DNA of 64,000 nucleotides from positions 106,471,708 through 106,535,707 of the forward strand of contig CM076194.1 in assembly GCA_038277395.1 (NCBI GenBank). Direction: 5' to 3'. Source of the DNA: Dryocosmus kuriphilus (lineage: Eukaryota > Arthropoda > Insecta > Hymenoptera > Cynipidae). Below, piece after piece: positions 44,198-56,518 of the stretch. The notes beneath the pieces are model-generated. The model did not search any database and had not been told where the DNA came from. It saw only the letters and a program-made list of their open reading frames with translations. Numbering within the stretch: position 1 is the first letter of the stretch; each line of letters starts with the position of its first letter. The translations under genes were made by a program, and so were the position numbers.

Positions 44198-44530
44198 GGG
44201 CCTCGGTGGCTCAGGTGGTAGCGCGCCGGGCTTGCAAGCAAGGAGGTCCGTCCGGGGTTCGAATCCTGAGTCCAGGGTACCAATGGAATTTTCTATGTAG
44301 GTACTTCTACCGAAGCCTCCCTCTCGTGGTTCCGGAATCCGCGTTAAAATGTGAGTCCTCTCATAAAGAGGCCAGTGATCTTTAAGGGAAGATGCTTCAT
44401 TTCGAGGGTCAAATTGCTTGGAGGTCACCTGGACCATTTTGAGAGTTTTGTTTGTAATTGTTGTGGGAGACTTTCAAAACCCGTAAAAGGGAGCGAGTAT
44501 AAATTAATATAAACTAATATAAATAAATAA
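44198..44530 (+). mobile_element. tRNA-derived SINE
   Basis: The head has box A TGGCTCAGGTGG (44207-44218) and box B GGTTCGAATCC (about 44258-44268), with an anticodon-arm-like segment GGCTTGCAAGC between. The body contains TCGTGGTTCCGGAATCCGCG, related to the body of the SINE at 28477. The tail is AT-rich (ATAAATTAATATAAACTAAT). The acceptor stem does not close, so it is not a functional tRNA gene. The 64- and 85-codon frames over it are artefacts. Confidence 0.65.
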
Positions 44531-47500
44531 TGTAAGTAGGTATAGTCATAGTATCCAATAATGAAAATACATTTATAACCACTAAAAGAATCAGATCGAT
44601 CATTATTTCCAATTATTTAATCGCTTGCTCTAATTTGCTTTCCAAATTTTTACGAGATATGTAGGTAATCGAGGTCACTTACATTCCCCCGGTTCAAGAT
44701 TATTTCTCCATTTTAGCAGCAACCGAGGAAGCATTCGAGACTGCGGAGACAATTTCCGGTTATCATACACCGCGTATTGTAGATATGAAAGCGATAAATC
44801 TAGAAAGCGTCGTGAAGGCGGCAGTCTTCCGCCAGCCGAATCCGCTTTATCGGCTGCGAAGATGCATTCATCTTAATCTCATTCATCCCAGTCGTATATC
44901 TCCAGTCGTATATCTCCACGCGAGAGAATAAACTCAAACTCGCGTGCGCGTAATAGGCAAGATGGCGGCGCACCTTTATCACCCACGGTCACCCAATTGG
45001 ATTGGGTGGCACTTGGCAGCCAGTATGGCGGCCCTCGTCAGCGATATCATCGCTCCGGACTGCTACAGAGTACACAGTACACACGCTTGGCAAACTTTTC
45101 CTTGCACAAATCAACCTTCAAATTATAGTCGACGTGCAACCAGACAGATCGTTATCGACTTGCAGTTTGTTAAAAAGTTCCACAGTCTCATCAAATTTAT
45201 CTTACGGAAAGTAAGATCGTAGTTTTTGTATGCAGGAACAATTTTCTTGTGTGAGTCTTTCTGCAGAAAGAGGCCACAAATCAGTAATATGAAAAAATTT
45301 TGAGTCGGAAAACATATATGTTTTGTCAAATTCTGATACCTACAATAGAACATAATCCATATATGCTACTGTCTTTCAGGCAATATGTAGAAACAATATG
45401 TTTGACCTATTTTCTCTGAGAAGCATATTATTACCCCTATAATTATAGTGCATTACTGCCTGAGGTCACTTTCAATTTTAAAATCTGTTTTTGGAAAGAT
45501 CAGAGCTACTGAAAGATCCTAATAACCTATAGTTGACTGACTAGGTCGAGGACACAAATTCCTTAGATCAACGTTGTCACTTTTTTGTTCCTGCTGTCAG
45601 ATGTACTACTTGTGACTTTTGTGACAATAACCCGGGTGTCCTTGGCACAATATTTTGACTCACACCTTAACAGGATTCAGGATGAGACGACTAAGTGCGA
45701 CAGGGGGTGTCTCTAATCCCAAGGGAAAATCTCTTTTCGGCACATTTTCCTCCAGTGAAAGGACCTCCTGGGCTTACAAGTCCTTTTCTAGAACTCATCT
45801 TCACGGACGCATCGTGGAGTGTTTGTTGTGATGTAGGAAGACAGTATTTTGTCAACGTAACTGACTCGCTACATCAATCGTGATGGATGCTTAATGGTTC
45901 CACCTGAAAAAGAACGTGACCGAGAGACCAATTTGCAATTTCAGCGTTACGCATTTTTCACATTTACAAGTTCTAGTGTTCAATAAGGAATATTACAATT
46001 AATTATTAGGCTTCAGCTGGCAGTGTTAATTGTTGTGTGAACGAATACAATGTGTGTAGCTACAACTAAAATTTCTAAGAAAATCTGTAGTAGTTTTAAT
46101 TATCGATAATACTTGATAAAATCTTTGTCTGGCTGACAGTATTTGCAGATTATGGTGACAAGGCAATAATATTTAACAAAGATAATCAGCTAAAAATCTT
46201 AAGCGATAATAATGATGACATAAGCTGAAAATATTTGCTAGTGGCATTTTCATCTCACAAAATCTGTAGTTTCAGATTTCGATGATACTTGATAAAATTA
46301 TTGTCTCGCTGTCAATATTGTCAGATTATGGTTAAAATCAGGCAGATAAAATTAGTCAGCTAACAATCTTCAGTGATACTGATAATGACATAAGCTGAAA
46401 ATTATTCTGCTTGCAGCTGATAATATTGACAACTGATAATGTCCATAGATAATTACATAGTAATATAATCTGACAACGTAATTCTCTCGTATAACATTAT
46501 TGTCTCAGCTTCATGGGACAAAGTCGGGATTGAAAATTGACTTTAGAAGTTGAAACAAAGGAGCTTAATTCCGTTCAGTTTAGGAGTGAACCCATTATCA
46601 AGAAAGTGCGTGCATGGTGCGAGACCAATCGTAACATTAAGAAAATAAGAAAGCGTTTCCACGTGTCCTTGAGGACCTGGTGCCCTCCTAACCCACGAGA
46701 GAAAAACGAATCTGTTCAGCGCCGGTGTAAATCTTCTTTTCATCAGTTTCGTCGGAGTTCGGGACTCGGTCAATATTTCCAAAATATTTAGTACACCCCC
46801 CGTTGGTCCGGCACGCGCCAGTTCGTTCCTAATGCACATTTCTTCCAGAGACCTATCTTCCATTTTCTTGTTTCCTTCCATTTTCACCGTTCCAGCTTCC
46901 GCTTCGTCAACTACTGCTTACTCTTGCACGTACATTAGATTCGTTTCGTTTCGTACATTTGTTTGGTTCCTCTTGCACGACCTTGACCGACCAAGTTGGA
47001 CATCAGTAGAATGGCGCTTAGTCTTTAGGCTTCTCTTTTCGATGGTGGAAAGTTTTATTGCTACATAAATAATCGTCACGAGGCTTTACGACCCTTTCTC
47101 GCGTCCTATTGTCATCGGCTGGACGTCGGGCTGCCGAATTTTATTGGCTAATCCACTCTTGGGGTGGCAGGAACTAATTTTTTTCGCGGTATCAAATTTT
47201 CTTTCATTAGAGGCCAGATTTAGGCATCGGGTGTCTGTTTGGTAATTTTATCATTTCTAAGGAGTCTGAACTTTGGAAGATAAAAATTAATTAGTGAAGT
47301 CTAAACTCTAAAGAGGTTTTTTTAGGAGAAACGGAGGTTCAGCAAAATAAATATCTGAACCTAATTAAATACGTTTATTATTTGCTAGATAAAGAAGAGT
47401 AAAAGTAATTTAAGTTTTCATTAAGAGCGATGGTATATACCATATCACTTAAGTGGCATTATGAGTTATTTTTTAAATAAAAAATCTTGAATTAATTATT

Positions 47501-47616
47501 CTAAACTCTTCTTCAGTGTTGTGTATGACTGCATGGTCTCTAGTTTGTAGAGTGGTGATAGAACAAATACAACCGCATATTTTTGAGACAGATGCTGTGC
47601 ATATATTATTTACTTA
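44531..47616. other. mainly unique sequence; no confirmed gene
   Basis: Less AT-rich patches lie at 44880-45110 (contains AAGATGGCGGC, a YY1/Pho-like motif, and a second ATGGCGGCC), 45680-45900 and 46540-47160 (pyrimidine-rich, CpG-containing). Frames of 84-114 codons on both strands at 46537-46887 show no domain. Bases 46060-46450 hold degenerate duplicated text (GATAATACTTGATAAAATC..TTGTCTGGCTG and again near 46280). These are the best places for unrecognised exons or promoters. Confidence 0.35.
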
Positions 47617-47619
47617 TCA

Positions 47620-47782
47620 GGGAGCGTTCACATATGACGTCACAGAGGTTTTCAGAGATTTTAGACCCCCCCCCCCCCTTTCCATTGTCACGCTTTTTTC
47701 CATATACACTTATACACGAAAGTCATGCCTAAAATAAACACCCCCTACACCCTAAAGCGTAACGTCATATGTGAGCGCTCCC
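47620..47782. mobile_element. 163-bp MITE with TCA duplication
   Basis: GGGAGCGTTCACATATGACG (47620) faces CGTCATATGTGAGCGCTCCC (to 47782), flanked by TCA at 47617-47619 and 47783-47785. A C13 homopolymer lies at 47666-47678. The 3-bp duplication and GGGA(G/C)C start suggest Harbinger-like mobilisation, as for the element at 30846. Confidence 0.7.
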
Positions 47783-47785
47783 TCA

Positions 47786-49237
47786 CTGCTTTTAATTAAT
47801 GAAAAAATTCAATTGAAGTAAAGGTAAAAAAACTTACGTCTTAGGCACCTGTAAAATATTAGGTAGCTCATAAATCATCACTGAGCTTCCACTTTCAATT
47901 TTAGTGCTATTTCTTTAGGTCAGTAGCGTTACATCTTTCATAGCTTTCTCTGCTTTTATTTGGGTTTTGAAGGACTTCAGTTTAGGAAACGTGATCTTTA
48001 CTAAAAAAACTTAAATTTTTTAAAGGTCTCAAAATTTTGAGCTCTTCATATTGAAAAACAGGTTCACAAAGAACACACAGATAATATCAAATTTCTTGTA
48101 TTTCAAACTATATATTGTTTCTAATTTTATTAATAATTAATCATATTAGTGATAGTCATTTATAGAATAATATTAATAAACCAAAATTTACTTTCCAACT
48201 TCCTCAATAAAAACAGTTTTACCGTTGGTGACTTCTTTTGGTATTTATATCAGAATAATACTCAAATTCATATAACAATGATTAAGTTATTATAAATGAA
48301 ATAATTTTGATTTGTGGGATTGAATTGTAAAAAAAGTTAAGGCAAAAGTCAATGATAGTGGTCAACTATACTTCCGAATAGGAAGTCTATGCAATCTACC
48401 TTTACTGCTTCTCGGCATCTTTGGCAGGATTTTCGGTTTACCAGACAATATTTTTATAGCGTTCTAAATTTCACATGTTGAATTTTTTTTGTGAAAAGGA
48501 AAGTTACAAACAATGGTCATCCACATATCTAATTTTTTAATTGAATTTTAAATAAAAAATAGGTCGAAATATCAAGGTACACAGACATTTTTATAATTGT
48601 CCTAAGACCTAAAGATTGCATCAATATCTGCTTGAACACATGTGGAATTATTGTTTATATGTAGGTTACGAAGAAAAAACATTTACAATTTTTCTAAAAC
48701 TCTGAGAATAACGAATTTTTGAAACTTATGTCTGTCTCTTGAAAAGTTTAGGATTCTGGTCGATCTACAGGAATTTTACACAGATTATTTAATCTATAAA
48801 CATAATTTAGTAGAAATTTGACTGATTTAATTAATCAAGTATGTTTTTACTGCAGAATCAGTCGATATTCCTGACGGAGTGGATTAGTCACTTGAAATGA
48901 CTGATTTGCAATCAACAGAATTGACCAATTCTTCTGTTATATTCTAAGATACAAATACATTATTTTTTTCAATAAAGTTTATTGATTCGTAGTACAAATT
49001 ATTATTTAAATCAGTCCATTTTTCATTACTTGATATAGTGAAACGTACTGATTTTAATAATTAATTTCATTGATTCTCTCAATAAAGTATGTAGTTATCA
49101 ATATCTGAATTTCAGATTTAAATCATTAAATTCAGATAAACCTTATCATAATCCCAAATAAATTTTTATTTAATTTAAATTTATCTTTCAATTCATTCAT
49201 TTTTTAGATATAAAGTGCTATATTAGAAAGTATTTTT
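47786..49237. other. AT-rich DNA, no supported gene
   Basis: Bases 48800-49140 contain repeated ACTGATTT/AATCAGT motifs that may be a diverged relative of the MITE at 38461. The remainder shows no ORF, RNA or terminal-repeat structure. Confidence 0.4.
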
Positions 49238-49398
49238 TTTTACATTCTCATTCATGAGTGTGATTGAATCGTCAAAATTTTTAATCTCTAGTTTTTAATG
49301 GGTCTTTACGTTTCGGCACTCAGACAGTCCGAAAATTATAAAATTTCGTCGAATCGAATCAGCCTTTAATATTTTTTTTAGGGTCCCAAACTAAGGTA
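49238..49398 (+). mobile_element. HINE-like 5' end fragment
   Basis: A T-run with ACATTCTCATTCATGAG is followed by TTTACGTTTCGGCACTCAGACAG, which aligns loosely to the first 150 bp of copies H and L. It ends where inverted copy I begins, another truncated-plus-inverted pair like B/C. Confidence 0.45.
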
Positions 49399-50712
49399 AA
49401 TCTGCCCGCTGCGCGGGCACATTCTCATCCCGCGCGCCGCGCTTCGCGCGAAGTATGAGCGCGCCTAGGGCGCGCGTCTGTTGGCACTCGCGCTTCGCGC
49501 TCGATAAGTTATTTACGGCACTCACGCTTCACACTCGATAGATTATTCACCTCGCGCTACGCGCTCGGTGTTTATGGATCGTAGAAACCTTTAAATTAAA
49601 AATTACAAAAGAAATTATTTTACTTAAGGCTCTATCGCCCTTAAGGCATACATTCTCATCATGACACTCGCGCTTCGCGCTCGATAATTACATTTTTTTA
49701 AAACACATTATAGATTGGTAAAGTTTTTTAGTGATATTCCAAATTTCGCAATAGAGGATTTCGATTCTTAAAAGTAAAACGATGAGTCTTATAAATAACT
49801 TTTGTAGCTCTTTCCAAGGTGAACAATTCTGCTCGTTAATATTTTCTCATATCTTGCACAGTTTTGCTGAAAAGTGGTTTTCTTTATATTTCATAACATA
49901 TTTCACGAATAACTCAAAAAATACGCGTCTGCTCAAAAAAATGATAGAAAGCAAATTTGTAGATCTTTTTGAGGCGAACAACTTTATTTATTATTATTTT
50001 TCCGTATCTTCCATAGTTTGGCGGGAAATTTGAAATCTTTAATTTTTAATAACGTTTTATCGATTAAAACAAAAACCGTGCATTTTATGAAAAAATGGTT
50101 GGAACAAAATTTGTAGATCTTTTGAAATTGAATAACTTTGTTCTTTACCATTTTTTTGTATCTTGAATATTTTGGCGGAAAACCACAGTTTTTTAATTTT
50201 AATAGCGTTTTCTTGATTAAAACAAAACCCGTTCATTTTATCAAAAAACGGTTAAGACAAAATTTGTGGATTTTTTTGAGATGAACAATTTTACTCTCTG
50301 ACATTTTTTTTGTATCTCTCAGAGTTTATCCGGAAAATGGATTTTTTGATTTCGTGAAAACCGTTTTTGATGGATAAAACCATAACCGTTGTTCAAAAAC
50401 CGCTAGTTAACGAACTCGTCTTTTCTTTTGACCTTAAAGAGTGTGCCAAAGGGCAATCCAATCCGATTAGTCCTTCGAAAGTTATCGTGGGAACAGACGA
50501 CAACAACGACGACGACAACGACAACGACGACAACGACGACAACGACAACGACGACAACGACAACGACGACAACGCCAACAGACAGACAGACACGATCGTA
50601 AAAACCATTTTTTCGGATTCAGGAGGTCTCAAAACGTGGAGATTTCATGAAATCCGCGAAAGTCAAATTTTGCATAAATCTAATACTTTCTCTGATGAGA
50701 ATGTAAAAAGTT
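49396..50712 (-). mobile_element. HINE-like repeat, copy I (full length, inverted)
   Basis: On the minus strand the 5' end is at about 50710, with the longest GAC/AAC tract of the set (50495-50575), four internal units, the CTTAAGG hairpin block near 49625-49660, and a terminal GCCCGC-TGC-GCGGGC hairpin at 49403-49418. A 126-codon frame (50367-50747 +) reads through the tract as Asp/Asn. Confidence 0.65.
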
Positions 50713-52305
50713 ACATGATTTTCAATATTTTCAAATTTTTTTTTTAGATTAGCAAAAACTAATATTTCTACTAGCTAGATTAACAAAACTCATTCGTCGT
50801 TTTTTGCAGATATCAAATAGATTTAGATATTATATTATTATCTCAACGAAATTTTTCGATTAAAGCAAAATTAAAAAAGTTAAATCATTTTCAGCAGGTA
50901 TTATGAAATTTTTTGTGTTAAGAGATCCATAAGGATAAGTTCTAATTATGATATTTATAATAAATGCGTTTTTTTTTGGGAAAAAAAAAAATATTATATC
51001 CGGGGCTGTTTATTTCGATCATCACGAAAAATTAAAAACAAACTGACGTTATTGTGTTTGAAATTAGCAGGTTAAAGTGTATATCGTTTAAAATATTGTA
51101 CGGATATCTAACAAAAGCGTATTATTTTTCGGACGTGGCACAGAATTCATGGACGAAAAACGTGACATGAACCCTTTCGATGATTATTTATTAATTTCTT
51201 TAAATGTTCATTACAATATTTCATATATTAACCTGCATAGAACCCAATATTTTCGAGCGTGAAGCTTGAGGTAAATACAGTATCGAGCGCGAAGTGCTCA
51301 ACAAAAATGTGCCCGTGAAGCGGGCACATTTTTAGCACTTAATATGTGTTAATTTTGGATTGTTAATTTAATGAGTTCTTAATTCATTTTTTTCTCTCAA
51401 AAGTTAAATCAGTTAAAAGCTACCCAAATTTTGTTGCTGAATAGAATGATCCGAGAATGAAGTAATTACTTTAATTTTTTAAGAAACTTTTACATAAATA
51501 GTTCAGCTATAGTTCTGCTTTTCTAAATTTTAAATAACATCTGAAATGATAAACATTTTTCAATGCTTATGGCTCATATATGAAGCTATAAACTTCTACT
51601 GAATAGCAGTGACTAATCACCTTAATTATACATTTTTTGTCTACGATGGTGCAAAAAGCTAAAGTCAGTTAAGGTTGGAACAAAAAATTGGGAAAAATTT
51701 TAATATTTTTTTTGGTCAGAAATCAATTTTTTTAAATATATAAAAATATAGAAACCAACTTTTTTGTTGCAACTTCAGCTTCTTGCATAATGCAAGAAAA
51801 TATTGTACAGTTATTCCAATAAGTTACTACGATTATCTAGAAATTTGTTTTTAAAAAGAATCCTAGAACACTAAAAAATATTTATTATTACAGATTTTAC
51901 TTTAAATTTAAGAAAACATTACATTTTGCGCTATTTTTGTAATAGCTTCTTAAAAAATTGACAAAGTGACTTCATCCTCGGCTCATTTAATACAGAATTT
52001 AAATACATTTCTCCCTTATATTTTAAAGACGAAACTTTAAACTCTGAACTATTAAAGTTATTAATAAAAAATTAACCAATTTTAAGTACTAAAAAATGTA
52101 TTCGCCCCTGGATAAATTTGGCAGCTATGTTTATACTTTATCTACCAACTGATACAAATTATCGGTCAGCGGAAAAAATTGCTGTCAACTGCTTTACGCA
52201 GAGCTGTCAAATTTACCTGGCGGCGGATAATTTTTAACGAAACTTTCTGAATTCAGGATAAAAAAAACTCACAGTTTTTCTGTAAAGACATAAATTAGTA
52301 AAAAG
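50713..52305. other. AT-rich DNA with two repeat relics
   Basis: Bases 51252-51335 hold a HINE-like 3' relic: GAGCGTGAAGC, GAGCGCGAAGTGC, then hairpin AATGTGCCCG-TGAAG-CGGGCACATT. Bases about 51500-52010 align to the Tc1-like element at 14661 (AAATAACATC.GAAAT, CTTCTTAAAAAATTGACAAAGT, ACTTCATCCTCGGCTCAT). No gene is supported. Confidence 0.5.
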
Positions 52306-53160
52306 AAATCTGCCCGCCTCGCGGGCAGATTCTCATCGCGCGCCATGCGCGCCGCGCATCGCGCAAAGTATGAGCACGCCCGGGGCGCGCATCTGTCGGA
52401 ACTCGCGCTACGCGCTCGGTGTTTTTACATTCCCTACAGTTGTGCATATATAAGCCTTTTAAAATTAAAGATCGAACCATTGGCCAATGTAATTTGGTTA
52501 TATTTTGAATTTTTTGTTAAAGCTCTTTCGGCTTTAACAAATACATTCTCATCGCGTGTCTTGCGCTTCGCACTTGAATAAAGCTGGTCAAAAACGTAAA
52601 ATTTCTTTTGAAGTTTGAGTGAAAATAAATTTTTTTTGTTTCTAGTAACATTTTTCACGATTGAAACAAAAACTATGAGTCCTATGAAAAAATGGTCTGA
52701 AGGAAATATGCAAACCTTTTTGAGATGAATAACTTTTCTCATGGAAAAATATCGCACTTAGGATAGTTTCAACGGAAAATTGAATTCATGATTTTTAATA
52801 AAATTTTCCACGATTAAAACAAAGAACTATATGTGTTACGAAAAAAGTATAAAGAAAATTTGTAGATTTTTTTGAAATAAACAACTCCGCTTCTTAACAT
52901 TTGAAAAATGGTATAGAGAAAAGTTGTAGATCTTTTCGAAATAAACAACTTTGCTTCTTAGCATTTTTTTCGTGTGTCTCATAGTTTTCCTGAAAAGTGG
53001 ATTTCTTTATATTTAATAACATATTTCACGAATAACTCAAAAACTATGTACGTTACAGAAAGCAAATTTGTAGATCTTTTTGAGGTGAATAAGTTTGTCT
53101 ATTATAATTTTTTTCGTATCTTGCATATTTTGGCGGGAAATTTGAATTTATTATTTTTGG
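52306..53160 (-). mobile_element. HINE-like repeat, copy K (subfamily 2, truncated)
   Basis: The outer hairpin GCCCGC-CTC-GCGGGC (52312-52326) and the inner block with a perfect hairpin GTTAAAGC/GCTTTAAC (about 52515-52538) are preserved. Diverged internal units run to about 53160 and the 5' half is missing. The inner hairpin differs in sequence from subfamily 1 (CTTAAGG/CCTTAAG) but keeps the stem. Confidence 0.6.
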
Positions 53161-53888
53161 AAAGAATTTGTGATGCACGGAAACAAATAGTATGGGAGGA
53201 CCATCCATAGCAATATTGATGCGTGTACGATTAATGTGACACCAATTGCAATGAATGAGTGAACTGTTCGACAAGCTGCTGTTTCAAAACGAAATGGATG
53301 TTTGAAACATTCTTGCTTGGTTATCCAATACATGGATGCTTCATCCATAGCTGAGCTTGCTTTGTTCATTAGCAAGACAGCGCCCTCTATGAAAGCGTAC
53401 CTCATTCATCCACGTCACGTGCCGCGTCATTGTGAGGTTAAAATCAAGGCGTTTCGCAAAGTTAATGTTTTAGTTGTTAGTGTGTTTGAAAGTGATATTG
53501 ATAGTGTCTTTTGTGAAAAAAATTGAAACAAACAAAACTGAAATGGAGGAGGAATCCCGGAGCTTCCTCACAAAAATCAGATACAGCCATTACATCGCTA
53601 AATTCACAGGTAAGTTTATTTTTTCGTTGTGAAACAATGTCACCAGTGCGCCAATCACAATTGTAATAGTTTTTATTATAAATTTTAGGTTATGTCCTAG
53701 TTTTAGCTTATTGTAAAATTTTAGTATAAACATTTCTTGAATTATGTTTTTATTATACATTTTAGGTTAAGTTTTTTTTATATCAAAAATGTTTCTGTAA
53801 ATAATGCATAAAATGAATGTTTAATACATTATCTTTATTCTTTAATTATTACATGTATTTTTATTGTGGTGTATTATTATTATTATTA
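53161..53888 (+). other. unique region with a possible first coding exon
   Basis: Less AT-rich than its surroundings to about 53620. A short frame starts at ATG 53543 (MEEESRSFLTKIRYSHYIAKFT) and runs 67 nt to a strong donor CACAG|GTAAGTTT at 53609/53610. Upstream is CACGTCACGTGCCGCGTCA and a plausible leader. This could be a host gene's first exon or a transposon leader. No downstream exon is recognised. Confidence 0.3.
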
Positions 53889-54580
53889 TTACATTCTCAT
53901 CTCAATGAGAAGGTATTAGTTTTATGTGAAAACTGACTTTCGCGGATTTCATGAAATCTCGACGTTTCATGACTCCCTGAACCCGAAAAAAAAGGTTTTA
54001 CGTTGGTGTCTGTCTGTCGTTGTTGTCGTCGTTGTCGTTGTCGTCGTTGTCGTTGTTGTCGGCGTAGTCTGTGGACACGATAACTTTCGAAGGACTAATC
54101 GGATTGGATTGCGCTTTGGCACACTTCTTTAGAGTGTAAAAAGTAAGGACGAGTTCGTTAACCGGCCACTTTTGACCAACGGATATGGTTTTATCCATCA
54201 AAAACGGTTTTCACAAAATCAAAAAATCCATTTTTCGGCTAAACTATGAGAGATACAAAAAAAATGTAAGGAAGTGAAATTGTTCACCTTAAAAAGTTCT
54301 ACAAATTTCCTCTCTATCATTTTTTGATCAGATGTGTAGTTTTTGAGTTATTCGTGAAATATGTTAATTCGTATAAAAAAATCTACTTTTCCGCAAAAGT
54401 ATGCGAGATGCGTGAAAATATCAAGAAGCAGAATTATTCACCTTCCAAGGACCTACAAATTCCCTTGAAACCATTTTTTGATACAACCCATACTTTCTTC
54501 ATTAAACGTATAGTACCGTTCTTTTAATCAAAAAATACATTACTATACAGTCAATAAAAAGTTATTAAAAGTTATTGAAA
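53889..54580 (+). mobile_element. HINE-like repeat, copy L (3' truncated)
   Basis: The 5' end ACATTCTCATCTCAATGAGA follows an (ATT)n run. TGTCTGTC and the GTC/GTT tract (54008-54062) and about two internal units follow, then the copy breaks down near 54500-54580. At 54583-54640 an inverted degraded 3' end (ATCTGCCCGCTACTCAGGC) intervenes before copy M. Confidence 0.6.
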
Positions 54581-54694
54581 AATCTGCCCGCTACTCAGGC
54601 GCATTCTGATCACCTGTCTCGCGCTCACCAATCAATGAATTTATATCTAAAACGTAAATTTCTTCATGTTTTACACAGTTTGGCTGAAAAATGC

Positions 54695-55995
54695 AATTTT
54701 TACATTCTCATCAGAGAAGGTATTAGATTTATGCAAAATTTGACTTTCGCGGATTTCATGAAATCTGCACGTTTTAAGACCTCCTGAATCCGAAAAAATG
54801 GTTTTTACGACCGTGTCTGTCTGTCTGTTGGCGTTGTCGTCGTTGTTGTCGTCGTTGTCGTCGTTGTCGTTGTCGTTGTCGTATGTTCCCACGATAACTT
54901 TCGAAGGACTAATCGGATTGGATTGCACTTTGGCACACTACTTTAAGGTCCAAAAAGAAAGGACGAGTTCGTTAACCAGCGGTTTTTGACCAACGGTTAT
55001 GGTTTTATCCATCAAAAACGGTTTACACAAAATCAAGAAATTCATTTTCCGACTAAACTATGAGAGATACAAAAAAAAAAAACGTAAGGAAGTAAAATTG
55101 TTCAGCTCAAAAACATCTACAACTTTTGCTTTAACCGTTTTTTGATAAAATGAATGGTTTTTGTTTTAATCAAGAAAACGCTATTAAAATTTTTAAACTC
55201 TGGTTTCCCGCCAAAATATTCAAGATAAAGAAAAATAGTGAAGAACAAAGTTGTTCAATTTAAAAAGATCTACAAATTTTGTTTCAACCATTTTTTGATA
55301 AAATGCACGGTTTTTGTTTTAATCGATAAAACGTTATTAAAAATGAAAAATTTCAAATTTCCCGCCAAATTATGGAAGATACGGAAAAATAATAAGAAAC
55401 AAAATTATTCACCTCAAAAAGTTCTACAAATTTGCTGCTTTCTATCATTTTTTTGATCAGATGCGTAATTTTTGAGTTATTCGTGAAATATTGTATGAAA
55501 TATAAAGCAGACCACTTTTCAGCAAAACTGTGCAAGATATGAGAAAATATTAACAAGCAGAATTGTTCACCTTGGAAAGAGCTACAAAATTTATTCGTTA
55601 AGACTCATCGTTTTACTTTTAAGAATCGAAATCCTCTATTGTGAAAATTTGGAAAATCACTAAAAAACTTTACCAATCTACAATGCGTTTTAAAAAATGT
55701 AATTATCGAGCGCGAAGCGCGAGTGTCATGATGAGAATGTATTCCTTAAGGGTGATAGAGCCTTAAGTAAAATAATTTCTTTTGGAATTTTTAATTTAAA
55801 GGTTTATACCATCCAGAAACACCGAGCGCGTAGCGCGAGGTGAATAATCTATCGAGCGCGAAGCGCGAGTCGAATGTCGAGCGCGAAGCGCGAGTGCCAA
55901 CAGACGCGCGCCCTAGGCGCGCTCATACTTCGCGCGAAAAAAGCGCGGCGCGCGACGCGCGCGATGAGAATGTGCCCGCGAAGCGGGCAGATTTT
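54695..55995 (+). mobile_element. HINE-like repeat, copy M (full length)
   Basis: The 5' end is in a T-run at about 54696, with the TGTC tract near 54813, a GTC/GTT tract to about 54880, four internal units, the CTTAAGG block near 55732-55765, an expanded GCGCGAA/GCGCG palindrome zone (55845-55965), and the outer hairpin GCCCGC-GAA-GCGGGC at 55974-55988. Confidence 0.65.
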
Positions 55996-56231
55996 CATTA
56001 TTATTATTATTATTATTTAATTAAACTATTTTAATGGTTCTGATATACAGAGTCTGCGTGTTGCCTAATCCACTGCAATGGTTGGCTCATCCATTGCGTT
56101 TTCTTGACACATCAGTATCCCAGCCATCAAACGACAATGGATGCCTCAATCATAGATATGGCAGGGACGCATTCTTCAATACAGAATGGGTAAGACACCC
56201 ATATATACAGTTAGCTCAAACATACTTTTCT

Positions 56232-56518
56232 TTCCTTGTGGATAAAACCAGAACCGTTGGTCAAGAACCGCTGGTTAACGAACTCGTTCTTAGTTTTTAC
56301 GCTTTAAAGAAGTATGCCAAAGCGCAATCCTTCGCATTCCTTCGAAATTTATCGTGCTAACAGACAACGACAACGACGAGAACGACAACGACAGACACCA
56401 ACGTAAAACATGGTTTTACGAAATCAGGGGGTCACGAAACGTCGAGATTTCGTGAAATACGCGAAAGTCAGTTTTCGCATAAAACTAATATCTTTTCATT
56501 GAGATGAGAATGTAAAAA
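56232..56518 (-). mobile_element. HINE-like 5' fragment, copy N (inverted)
   Basis: Only the first ~285 bp of the element are present on the minus strand: the 5' end GATGAGAATGTAAAAATG on plus at about 56501-56518, a shortened triplet tract near 56365-56395, and the GGTTATGGTTTTATCC-equivalent boundary at about 56240. The plus-strand frame through it is a repeat frame. Confidence 0.55.

Noticed and set aside
44198..44280. Functional tRNA genes (also 28477-28568 and 23278-23345)
   Set aside because: Box A/B are present but acceptor and anticodon stems do not fold well, and each continues into a SINE body.
46537..46887. Opposed 84- and 114-aa ORFs
   Set aside because: Overlapping frames on both strands without domain similarity. 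The composition suggests unique DNA, but coding is not supported.
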